From NCBI GenBank assembly GCA_021107945.1, contig JAIORV010000120.1:1-46875 (forward strand): a DNA stretch of 46,875 nucleotides. The letters run 5' to 3'. A program made the position numbers and the translations under genes. The notes under the pieces were generated by a model. The model searched no databases. It saw only the letters and a list, made by a program, of their open reading frames with translations, and was not told the origin of the DNA. Below are positions 16,716 to 23,798 of the stretch, piece by piece; within the stretch, counting starts at the first letter, position 1, and every line of letters begins with the position of its first letter. Source of the DNA: Vulcanimicrobiota bacterium (GTDB lineage: Bacteria; Vulcanimicrobiota; JAJTBE01).

Positions 16716-17320
16716 ACAACCCGGACCTGTTTTTTTACCACGAAGCCACGGAGGGCACGGAGAAAAGAATCGATAACGGAAAATGGATGATGGATGATGG
16801 ATAATGGAAGATGGAAGATGGATAATGGATAATGGATCTCGTTTCCCCTTTCCCTTACAGGAAGGACATTCCCGTCCCGATAAAGGGATAATAGAAGCCA
16901 AATTCCATTCCGACTACTGGCTTCCATCGAGGTAGCGGAGGTTTTTAAACCTCCCATGAGATTAACCCCCGGATTTATCCGGGGGAATAAGGGAATACAC
17001 CAACCCCTACTGCCTTAGCCGCTTCAGCGGCTTCCCGATAAGGGTGTAATGATAGCAATGGTATAGGATTTTTATAAGAATTAAGGAATTATACCGCTGA
17101 GAAAATCAGAAAAACGGATGACGGATGTATTATTTCGCCAAAAAGACCAAGAGGGGCGAACTGAGAACGGCGAACGTATGTGCAGGTGTGACTCCACAAC
17201 TCCAACAATACGGCGAACGGCGAGCGAAGGAAGGGCGAACGGACCCGCAATTATAACTCGGTGCTCTCCATACTCCTCGTGCCTTCGTGGTTAATAGAAC
17301 TAACTTAAAAGGAAATTGAA
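16716..17320. repeat. 605-bp gap packed with dispersed repeats
   Basis: In order: accacgaagccacggagggc (16737-16766); period-8 ggatgatg/ggataatg tracts (16782-16836); gggacattcccgtcccgata type (16857-16888); the palindrome tagcggaggtttttaaacct (16932-16955), a compensated variant of the 'gcgggtttttaaacccgc' family; the composite cassette (16954-17042) with CCCCCGGATTTATCCGGGGG (16966-16985) and AGCCGCTTCAGCGGCT (17017-17032); gcgaacg units (17155-17245); and ctcgtgccttcgtggttaat (17275-17298). No gene is visible. Confidence 0.85.
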
Positions 17321-18286
17321 ATGAAGGAAAAAATAAAAAAAGTAAACAAATTCAAAAACGCCGATATATTAACCATCGGCGATGTCATGCTTGATAAATA
17401 TATCTGGGGAGATGTAAACAGGATATCCCCGGAAGCCCCCGTCCAGGTAGTGGAAGTAAAAAAGATAACCTATACTCCCGGTGGTGCCGCCAATGTCGCC
17501 AACAACATCGCTTCTCTTTCCGGCCGGGCGAGGATACTGGGAATAGTGGGAGATGACGAATCCGGTGAAATATTAAAAAAAGAACTTATATTAAGAAAAA
17601 TAGACCCCATCCTGATTGCCGGAGAAAGACCCACGACGAAAAAGGTTCGAGTGATCGGCCACAGTCAACAGCTTCTCAGACTTGATTTCGAGGAAAGGCG
17701 GCCGGTTCACACGAAAATCAGAAAGAAAATTATCAACTATGTCAAAGAGCTTCTCCCCCAAATTGATTGCGTAGTCATTTCCGATTATGCAAAGGGACTC
17801 ATTACAAAAGAGCTGATAAACGAATTGAGAGGAATTATTCTGCCTGCGGGAAAGAAACTTATTGTTGACCCCAAGCCCAGGAATATGAAATATTACAAGG
17901 GCGCAAGTCTGATAACGCCAAATCATAAAGAGGCGGCTCAATTCGCCGGTATTGAGGAAGAAAATGAAAGTGATCTTATAAAAATCGGGAAGAAATTGAT
18001 GAAATCACTGGAATCAAACATGCTCATAACCCGCGGAGAGAAAGGAATGTCGCTATTTGAGCAGGACGGCAGGATAACTCACATCCCCACAAAGGCACGG
18101 CAGGTTTATGATGTCACAGGCGCAGGGGATACGGTCGTCGCAACTGTTGCGCTGGCGCTTTCAGTCGGCGCGGACTATGCAGAAGCCGCAGCTATCGCGA
18201 ACTATGCGGCAGGAGTTGTCGTGGGAAAAGTAGGCACAGCAACATTGAATCTTGATGAATTGAAAGATGCCATAAGGAGGGATTAA
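17321..18286 (+). CDS. rfaE1: D-glycero-beta-D-manno-heptose-7-phosphate kinase
   Basis: A 321-residue PfkB-type sugar kinase matching the N-terminal domain of HldE/RfaE, which makes heptose-1,7-bisphosphate for ADP-heptose used in LPS core. Signatures: LTIGDVMLDKYIWGDVNRIS, the near-invariant SPEAPVQVVEV, YTPGGAANVANNIASL, DYAKGLI, the VDPKPRN strand and the catalytic DVTGAGDTVVATVALAL (general base Asp in GAGD). The C-terminal cytidylyltransferase-type domain of fused HldE is absent, so a separate RfaE2 would be needed; none is in the window. The Nudix gene begins directly at its stop codon. It fits functionally with the GT9 heptosyltransferase at 7956. Confidence 0.93.
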   Translation: MKEKIKKVNKFKNADILTIGDVMLDKYIWGDVNRISPEAPVQVVEVKKITYTPGGAANVANNIASLSGRARILGIVGDDESGEILKKELILRKIDPILIAGERPTTKKVRVIGHSQQLLRLDFEERRPVHTKIRKKIINYVKELLPQIDCVVISDYAKGLITKELINELRGIILPAGKKLIVDPKPRNMKYYKGASLITPNHKEAAQFAGIEEENESDLIKIGKKLMKSLESNMLITRGEKGMSLFEQDGRITHIPTKARQVYDVTGAGDTVVATVALALSVGADYAEAAAIANYAAGVVVGKVGTATLNLDELKDAIRRD

Positions 18287-18793
18287 ATGCCCGAATTTCG
18301 ATTTTGCCCCGTATGCGCAGGGCAACTTGAAATGAAAAAGAGAGAGGACAAGGTAAGGCTTGTATGTAATAAATGCGGATATGTATTATATCGGAACTCC
18401 AAGCCCTGCACAGCGGTTCTTGTGGAAAATGATGGAAAGGTAATGCTCACCCGCAGGGGAATTGAGCCTTATAAAGACTGGTGGGATCTACCCGGCGGAT
18501 TCCTTGAAAACGGGGAAGCTCCCGATGAGGGAGCCAAAAGGGAACTACTCGAAGAAACAGGAATGGAAATTGAGGTTGTTGAGCTTCTTGATATCAAGAT
18601 TGACGAATATGGCGATATGGGCATATACACCCTGAATTTTCATTACCTTGCAAAGCCCCTGGGAGGGGAAATCCGGCCGAAAAGCGATGTTATCGAAATC
18701 GGTTGGTTTTCTCCCGGCGAGATCCCCGACAATGTAGCTTTTGAAAACTGCAGGCTTGCCCTGGAAAATTGGAAAAAGAGGAAATTAAATTAG
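18287..18793 (+). CDS. Nudix hydrolase with N-terminal zinc ribbon
   Basis: A 168-residue protein with a zinc ribbon (FCPVCAGQLE, residues 6-15, and LVCNKCGYVLYRN, residues 25-37) followed by a Nudix fold. The Nudix box reads GGFLENGEAPDEGAKRELLE then ETG, with the REL-x-EE-x-G core intact, so it should hydrolyse a nucleoside-diphosphate-linked compound using Mg2+. The ribbon-plus-Nudix layout resembles NADH pyrophosphatase-like and small ADP-sugar hydrolases. Its ATG follows the heptose kinase stop with no gap, which suggests coupling and perhaps a nucleotide-sugar substrate, but that is inference. Confidence 0.9.
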   Translation: MPEFRFCPVCAGQLEMKKREDKVRLVCNKCGYVLYRNSKPCTAVLVENDGKVMLTRRGIEPYKDWWDLPGGFLENGEAPDEGAKRELLEETGMEIEVVELLDIKIDEYGDMGIYTLNFHYLAKPLGGEIRPKSDVIEIGWFSPGEIPDNVAFENCRLALENWKKRKLN

Positions 18794-18983
18794 CAATTAT
18801 TCACCGCAGAGGACGCAGAGGACGCAGAGTTTTTTCATGAGATTATTCCCGATGAAAATCGGGGGATCTGAGAATATTAATAACTGTCTTCAATAACTCA
18901 AACTCAACTGTTTTAACGGTTTCAGGAGTCTCGACTACCGGGTAACATTGTCAAGATAATGGCAGATTATTTAGGAGATTATT
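18794..18983. repeat. Degenerate 'cgcagagga' repeat and palindrome
   Basis: Positions 18801-18832 read ttcaccgcagaggacgcaga then ggacgcagag, a clear nine-base direct repeat. Positions 18838-18872 (atgagattattcccgatgaa then aatcgggggatc) are a degenerate copy of the 'agattaacccccggattta' palindrome unit. AGGAG at 18973-18977 serves the next gene. Confidence 0.7.
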
Positions 18984-19892
18984 ATGGATAGTATATTTAA
19001 AGGCGACAACGGTGATGACGATAAACCGAAGCAAAAGGAGCTCGAAAGCTCAGAAGAAGAGAAGGAAGAAGATGTCGTCTTTTACCGTGAGGGAGTAGCG
19101 TTTGAAAAAGAGCGGAAAAAGGAAGTGAAAGAAAGAATCGCTTCCATGGTTCCCGACGAATATTTTGAAAAGTTGAAATGTAAGTCCTCCGGAAAAAAGC
19201 CTGCCTGTTTCAATTGTGTTATTATCTTTTTCGTCGGTTTTGTTGTTGTTCTCTTGCTTCTTCTTATATGGGGGAGAAAAGTTCTTGAGAATGATATTCT
19301 GTCCAAAACTCCATTCTCATTTGAGTCTGTTGAACTAAATGATGAAGAAAAAGAAAGCCTGGAAATACAGTTAAGCAAGTATGAAAATGCACTTAAAAAG
19401 AGTGAGGAGTCGGCGGAGGAGCAGAAAGTTGACCTTGTATTCACACAAAACCAGATAAATTATATCTTCCAGGAATACGAGAAAAGCAATAGACCGGGAA
19501 AAAAGCTTTTTATGCGTATATATACCGACGGAAGCCAGGCGACGCTCAAGATTTCATCTATATATAGTAAGAAGAATTATATAAATATTCAATTGATAGG
19601 GATACCTCAGATTGAGCATTATCATTTCAAGATGGATGTTGTAAATATAAGGTTCGGAAAATTAAAAAATACAACAAGCTTCAAGGAAAAAATCCTGACT
19701 CGCATTAACAGGGAATTGGATCAATATCCCCAGGAAGCAAATTTACCTTTCAGGATTAATACGATGAAGATAGAGTCTTCAAAGATTAAAGTCACATTGG
19801 CAATACGTCGGAAGGCGGAGGTTGGAAGTCAGAAAACGGAAGGCGGAGGTCAGAGGTCGGATGACGGAGGTCAGACTATTGAAGAAATATAA
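18984..19892 (+). CDS. Single-pass membrane protein with extracytoplasmic domain
   Basis: A 302-residue protein: an acidic cytoplasmic N-terminus (residues 1-60, rich in Glu and Lys), one transmembrane helix at about 79-97 (IIFFVGFVVVLLLLLIWG), then a ~175-residue outer domain with alternating strands (ATLKISSIYSKKNYINIQLI, RINTMKIESSKIKVTLAI). The outer part loosely recalls YpmS-like proteins, but I would not assign a family. The last ~25 residues (from AEVGSQKTEGGGQ on) are encoded by a degenerate tandem 'ggaggtcaga' tract, so the original C-terminus seems to have been replaced by repeat sequence. AGGAG lies six bases before the ATG. Function unknown. Confidence 0.75.
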   Translation: MDSIFKGDNGDDDKPKQKELESSEEEKEEDVVFYREGVAFEKERKKEVKERIASMVPDEYFEKLKCKSSGKKPACFNCVIIFFVGFVVVLLLLLIWGRKVLENDILSKTPFSFESVELNDEEKESLEIQLSKYENALKKSEESAEEQKVDLVFTQNQINYIFQEYEKSNRPGKKLFMRIYTDGSQATLKISSIYSKKNYINIQLIGIPQIEHYHFKMDVVNIRFGKLKNTTSFKEKILTRINRELDQYPQEANLPFRINTMKIESSKIKVTLAIRRKAEVGSQKTEGGGQRSDDGGQTIEEI

Positions 19893-19970
19893 AATCACCA
19901 CGAAGACACGAAGTGCACGAAGGATCAAAAAAAACTCCGTGTCCTCCGTGGCTTCGTGGTAAATTCCAAC
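19893..19970. repeat. Inverted pair of degenerate repeats forming a long hairpin
   Basis: accacgaagacacgaagtgc (from 19897) and its opposing arm ctccgtgtcctccgtggctt then cgtggt (to 19962) face each other around an A-rich loop. Pairing is extensive though imperfect. It lies between the two membrane-protein genes and could act as a hairpin in the transcript. Confidence 0.65.
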
Positions 19971-20032
19971 CATTCACATCCCGCATCTCGTCTCCCGCAT
20001 CCAGCAAGAAGGAGGTTTGGATAACTTAAATA

Positions 20033-20632
20033 ATGGATATTGAATATAAAAACGGACTTATAATAAGCAAACAATACAGGAAAATGCTCCTCTATATGTC
20101 CGCGCTAATAATAGGCATGTGCGCCTTCGTAGTGGGGCTTTCTTATTTCAGGCTTTCGAGAATAAAACCTAAGGTGAGTCCCGAAAAATACATCGTTGAA
20201 ACAAAGAGAGTCCAAAAAGTCTCTTTTTCTCAAACAGGACTTGCTTTCTTTGTGGTAGCTTCAATGTTTGGGATAGCCCATATTAAGAAAAAAACAAGCA
20301 TCATAACAACGAAAAATGGAATAGAATATAAAAATATATTAGGGTCCACTTTTATTCCATGGGATGATATCAAGGACATCAAAGTTAAACTTACAGGAAC
20401 TTCATCGGAAAGATGCACAATAAGGGGCAATGACGGCAAGAGAATTTCGTTCAACTCATTTATGCTGGATAAAACGAAGGATTATGACTATTTAAAAGAT
20501 GGCATTTTCGATGAGCATGGCAATAAGATCACATACAGCATTAAAAAAAGCAAGCTTTACAAAGAGGTGAAGATGAAGGCGAGAATAAAGCCCGGAAAGA
20601 AGAAACAGATTAGTTCAGATCCCCCGGAATAG
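20033..20632 (+). CDS. Two-helix membrane protein with PH-like domain
   Basis: A 199-residue protein with two transmembrane helices (about residues 18-38 and 66-83) and a cytoplasmic C-terminal half whose strands (GIEYKNILGSTFIPWDDIKD, KVKLTG, RISFNSFML) resemble a bacterial PH-like domain, including the typical 'I.W.DI..I' step. Residues 85-199 are basic at the end. The ATG is the first possible start because an in-frame TAA lies just upstream; the nearest GGAGG is 17 bases away, unusually far. The C-terminal region is comparable in style to the tail of the kinase at 3668. No specific function is recognised. Confidence 0.7.
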   Translation: MDIEYKNGLIISKQYRKMLLYMSALIIGMCAFVVGLSYFRLSRIKPKVSPEKYIVETKRVQKVSFSQTGLAFFVVASMFGIAHIKKKTSIITTKNGIEYKNILGSTFIPWDDIKDIKVKLTGTSSERCTIRGNDGKRISFNSFMLDKTKDYDYLKDGIFDEHGNKITYSIKKSKLYKEVKMKARIKPGKKKQISSDPPE

Positions 20633-21078
20633 GAGAAGGGAGAGCTAAGACTTTCCGCTGCCGGCATATTGAAAAAAGAAGTGCAAATTGTCATTCTGAG
20701 CGGATCAAGAATGAATTACTTGACTCCGATGACTTTCTCACTAAAGGAATAAGGAAGATGGAAAGAGGAAGAAGGATAGCGAATCGCGCTCCCATTTTCT
20801 CCTTTCTTTTGTCCATTATCCTTTAGCGAAGAATCTCAACCCCGGTGATGTACAGGGAGCAAGTCTCGATTATACTCTGCGAAATTTCTCTTTATCATTA
20901 TCCAGGATTGACGAAAGACTTGTAGCATAGGCCTTCAGGTCTGCCAATTAAGATGACAATTATTATATGGAATGAGGATTATTCTGAAGGAGAACCCCAG
21001 GGTAGAGCTCCTGTGAAATTTTCCGTTACAGGCATATGAGGATAATGTAACATTGTCAAAATAGTTACTTTTACTTAT
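20633..21078. repeat. Degenerate copy of the 381-bp element (copy A)
   Basis: Positions 20691-21010 share blocks in the same order with 26335-26510: gtcattctgagcggatca, gaatgaatta..gactttctca, agcgaagaatctcaaccccg, agggagcaagt and gaaggagaaccccagggtag. About 110 bases of unrelated sequence separates the last two blocks. Terminal inverted repeats are not recognisable. No gene is seen. Confidence 0.6.
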
Positions 21079-21113
21079 ATCTCTGCGTCCTCTGTGCCTG
21101 CTGCGGTGAATAA
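21079..21113. repeat. Degenerate 'ctctgcg' repeat abutting the acyltransferase start
   Basis: The copy tctctgcgtcctctgtgcct followed by gctgcggtgaat ends seven bases before the ATG at 21121. It contains an in-frame GTG (21094) that would falsely extend the gene by nine codons. Confidence 0.75.
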
Positions 21114-21120
21114 TAATATA

Positions 21121-21789
21121 ATGAAATATAAAAAGAACAAGACATTACTGAATATCGTGAGAACTCTTCTCTTAAAACCATTCCTTTGTCTCGCCTATGA
21201 CTTTCAGTTGAAAAATGTCGATAACATCCCCATGGAAGGTCCCGCGGCAATAATTATGAAACATCAATCCTGGGTTGATATTATCGCGGCGGGAGGTATT
21301 ATTCCCCGGGCGGCGACATATATGGGAAAGTATGAGCTTATGGAGAACATCTTCGGCGATTTCCCCGGATCACTGCTCTTTCATATTGGCAAGATTATCA
21401 ATCCTTTTTCTTCGTGGGTTCTGAGGAGCCTGGGGATGATTCCCATAAACCGGGACAATCCCGCCCGTATGATTTCCTCATTCAAGGAAATGAGAAAAAT
21501 GCTTGAAAAAGGCGATTGTATTGTGGTATATCCCGAGGGAAAAGTCGTAAAAAATCGGATGGGCGATTTCAAATCGGGGCTTATAAGAATGTTTCAGCGA
21601 TTTCAGAAAAAATCCGGGATAAAAATAAAGTTTGTCCCTGTGGGGATTTCATATGGAAGAAAGCATTCTTTCAGAAAGAAAATGATCGTCAAGGTGGGAG
21701 AGCCAATGGAGTTCGACTGGAATGACAAGAGCGCAACCGACAAGATTAAAGAGAGAGTTGCAGAGCTGACCGATTTTAATTTGGAATGA
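21121..21789 (+). CDS. 1-acyl-sn-glycerol-3-phosphate acyltransferase (PlsC type)
   Basis: A 222-residue membrane-associated acyltransferase that would acylate lysophosphatidic acid to phosphatidic acid in phospholipid synthesis. The catalytic HX4D motif is HQSWVD (about residues 50-55). The second block GMIPINRDN and the third block YPEGKVVKNRMGDFKSG (PEG motif) follow, then FVPVGISYGRK. A hydrophobic N-terminal segment, LLNIVRTLLLKPFLCLAY, would bind the membrane. I start at the ATG at 21121 because the upstream in-frame GTG lies in a dispersed repeat; no ribosome site is visible for either. Length is typical for PlsC. Confidence 0.9.
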   Translation: MKYKKNKTLLNIVRTLLLKPFLCLAYDFQLKNVDNIPMEGPAAIIMKHQSWVDIIAAGGIIPRAATYMGKYELMENIFGDFPGSLLFHIGKIINPFSSWVLRSLGMIPINRDNPARMISSFKEMRKMLEKGDCIVVYPEGKVVKNRMGDFKSGLIRMFQRFQKKSGIKIKFVPVGISYGRKHSFRKKMIVKVGEPMEFDWNDKSATDKIKERVAELTDFNLE

Positions 21790-22096
21790 GCGGGGTATTA
21801 TTTTTCACCGCAGAGATCGCAGAGTTCGCAGAGGAAAAAAAGATTAATTCTTTTTCACTGTAGGAGGGATGTCTCATCCCGATAATTCTCCTTGCGTTCG
21901 TCGTTCGCCATTACTCTCTGTGTCCTCTGTGGTAAAAAAACACGGACATTCTGCACTATCCATATATCGGGACGAGGACGTCCCTCCTACAGATTTGGCC
22001 TGCATTATCCATTCTCCGAATAACTTTGTGGTCTCTGTGGTCTTTGCGGTTAATAAACAGGTTCGTTCGCCGTTCGCCCTGTTCGTTCGCCCTGTT
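21790..22096. repeat. 307-bp repeat cluster between convergent genes
   Basis: Contains ttcaccgcagagatcgcaga (21806-21837), gggatgtctcatcccgata (21859-21886), a gcgttcgtcgttcgcc tract (21891-21909), ctctgtgtcctctgtggtaa (21917-21940), the inverted gggacgaggacgtccctcct (21968-21990), actttgtggtctctgtggtc (22024-22055) and cgttcgccgttcgccctgtt (22064-22090). Five families occur within about 300 bases; no gene is visible. Confidence 0.85.
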
Positions 22097-23512
22097 TCAC
22101 TTTCTCTTTAAAGTAAGATAGATTATCAGGTCGAGGCATTTAATATAGTTTTTGAATGTATTGAAATTCATAACCTTCTTGAATTGCCGCCATAGTATTT
22201 TAGGGCGCCAGTAAAATTCGTGGTAAAATTTGCGATGCAATTCAATAAGCTGCTCCTCGCTCATGCCTTTGGGGACAAAAACGGGATCGAAAAACGAAAA
22301 TTTTAGATAATCTTTAGCATCTAAAGTTCCATACTTATCGGCAAGGTGAAACTGCTCCGTGTTTGGAAGCGGCGTGTTTATCTGAACGGTTATATCCGTC
22401 AACGGCAGGCTCTTTGCGAAATCGATGGAATCCCTTATGGTCTGCGGGGTGTCGATGAGATGACCTATCATAAAAAATCCCTTCGTGTGAATCCCCAACT
22501 CTTCGCAGGTGGTAATAGCTTTTCTCACCTGCTCTTTCGTAATTTCTTTTTTTATAAAATCGAGAACTTTCTGATTGCCGCTTTCTATGCCGAAACGGAT
22601 TGACCAGCATCCTGCGTGTTTCATCCTTTCCAGGAGGGGTCTGTCAACAACATCCACCCTTGTCGAGCATGTCCAATATAAATCCAGGTTCCTGCTTTCA
22701 AGCTCGTCCAGAAATTGCAGAGTTTTCTCCTTGCTTACGGTGAATGTGGTTCCCACGAAGAAAATTTCTTTTGCCCCGAATTCTTTTACAAGATGTTCCA
22801 TTTCATCCACAAGGTATTTTGGCGAGGGTGAACGGTATTTTTTTCCTACAACGGCGGAATCGCAGAAAATGCAGTGGAACGGACACCCTCTGTTCGCAAG
22901 TATGCTGAATTTTGGCATTCTCTTCACATCGGTGGGAAGGGAAGAATAGTTATCTGCCTTTAGAAGATGTCTTGCAGGAAACGGTATCGTATCAAGGTTT
23001 TCAATAGGCGGTCGTGCGCCTGTAAAAATAAGCTCGCTGTCTTTACGGTAATAAATACCCTTCACTTTCGAGAGATCTTCTCCCCTGTCCATCGCCCTCA
23101 AAAGCTCGATAATTGTTTCCTCGGCTTCCCCATACACACCTATGTCAAAAGCTTCCTCAACCATCGCCTGATTCGGCACCGCGCTGATATGTGCTCCTCC
23201 CAGAAGAACAGGAATCGACTTGCCGAATTCCTTCTTCGCCATTCTTGCAAGCTCAATGGCTCTGTGATATGAAACCGTCGTGGTCGATATGCCCAGGACA
23301 TCGAAATTCCCGTTTTTGACCTTGTCTATTATATCTTTTTGCGTTAACCTCTCCGCCGCTCCGTCAACAAGCTCAACATCAATTCCCTCCCGGATAAGAA
23401 CTGCGGCGAGATAACATATTCCAAGCGGCATGGCATTTGAGAAGAGATTTGATACAACCGGATTTTTCTGTTCTTCCATCGATAATGCAGGACTGGCGAG
23501 AAGTATTTTCAT
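22097..23512 (-). CDS. B12-binding-domain radical SAM protein
   Basis: A 471-residue protein of the class with an N-terminal cobalamin-binding Rossmann domain (residues 1-135: PLGICYLAAVLIREGIDVEL, FDVLGISTTTVSYHRAI, VLLGGAHISAVP) and a radical SAM core. The 4Fe-4S ligands are C210, C214 and C217 in NRGCPFHCIFC. Further core motifs are FVGTTFTVSKEKTL, CSTRVDVVDRPLLERM, FGIESGNQKVLDFIKK and KGFFMIGHLIDTPQTI. The family includes methylases and lipid-modifying enzymes such as hopanoid-type radical SAM proteins; the substrate cannot be inferred. GGAGGTT lies about eleven bases before the ATG. It converges on the acyltransferase gene. Confidence 0.92.
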   Translation of the reverse strand: MKILLASPALSMEEQKNPVVSNLFSNAMPLGICYLAAVLIREGIDVELVDGAAERLTQKDIIDKVKNGNFDVLGISTTTVSYHRAIELARMAKKEFGKSIPVLLGGAHISAVPNQAMVEEAFDIGVYGEAEETIIELLRAMDRGEDLSKVKGIYYRKDSELIFTGARPPIENLDTIPFPARHLLKADNYSSLPTDVKRMPKFSILANRGCPFHCIFCDSAVVGKKYRSPSPKYLVDEMEHLVKEFGAKEIFFVGTTFTVSKEKTLQFLDELESRNLDLYWTCSTRVDVVDRPLLERMKHAGCWSIRFGIESGNQKVLDFIKKEITKEQVRKAITTCEELGIHTKGFFMIGHLIDTPQTIRDSIDFAKSLPLTDITVQINTPLPNTEQFHLADKYGTLDAKDYLKFSFFDPVFVPKGMSEEQLIELHRKFYHEFYWRPKILWRQFKKVMNFNTFKNYIKCLDLIIYLTLKRK

Positions 23513-23798
23513 TTATGTTTTGAACCTCCATGACATGAAAAGGGAAAGGGGAAAGAGGAAAAGAGAAATGGGATTCTTCCTCCGTTCTCCGTCCTCTGGC
23601 CTCCGTTATCCATTCTCCGTACCACCCTAAGTATAATTTAAATACAACCCATAATCAAGACGAAAAAGTTAATATGATTATGAGGAAAAGGATTTATGCA
23701 TATAAAATTAAAATTAACCTATATGTTTTCTCTGCGTCTTCTGCGAACTCAGCGTTGAGAAGAAAAAATTCAAGCTTAAATCCAGGGGGGAAATTAAA
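23513..23798. repeat. Divergent intergenic region with repeat tracts
   Basis: Positions 23534-23570 hold a gggaaaggggaaagaggaaa purine tract like those at 37000-37060. Positions 23728-23758 are a degenerate ctctgcgtcttctgcgaact copy. A strong G6 ribosome-site-like run (23785-23790) precedes the reading frame of the next gene. No promoter was identified with confidence. Confidence 0.6.

Noticed and set aside
16782-16836. Possible CRISPR array from regularly spaced repeats
   Set aside because: Units are about eight bases, adjacent and without spacers; no cas gene is present. The same holds for 3487-3560.
21094-21120. GTG start for the acyltransferase
   Set aside because: The codon belongs to the degenerate 'gtgcctgctgcggtgaa' repeat; the ATG at 21121 starts the normal family sequence.
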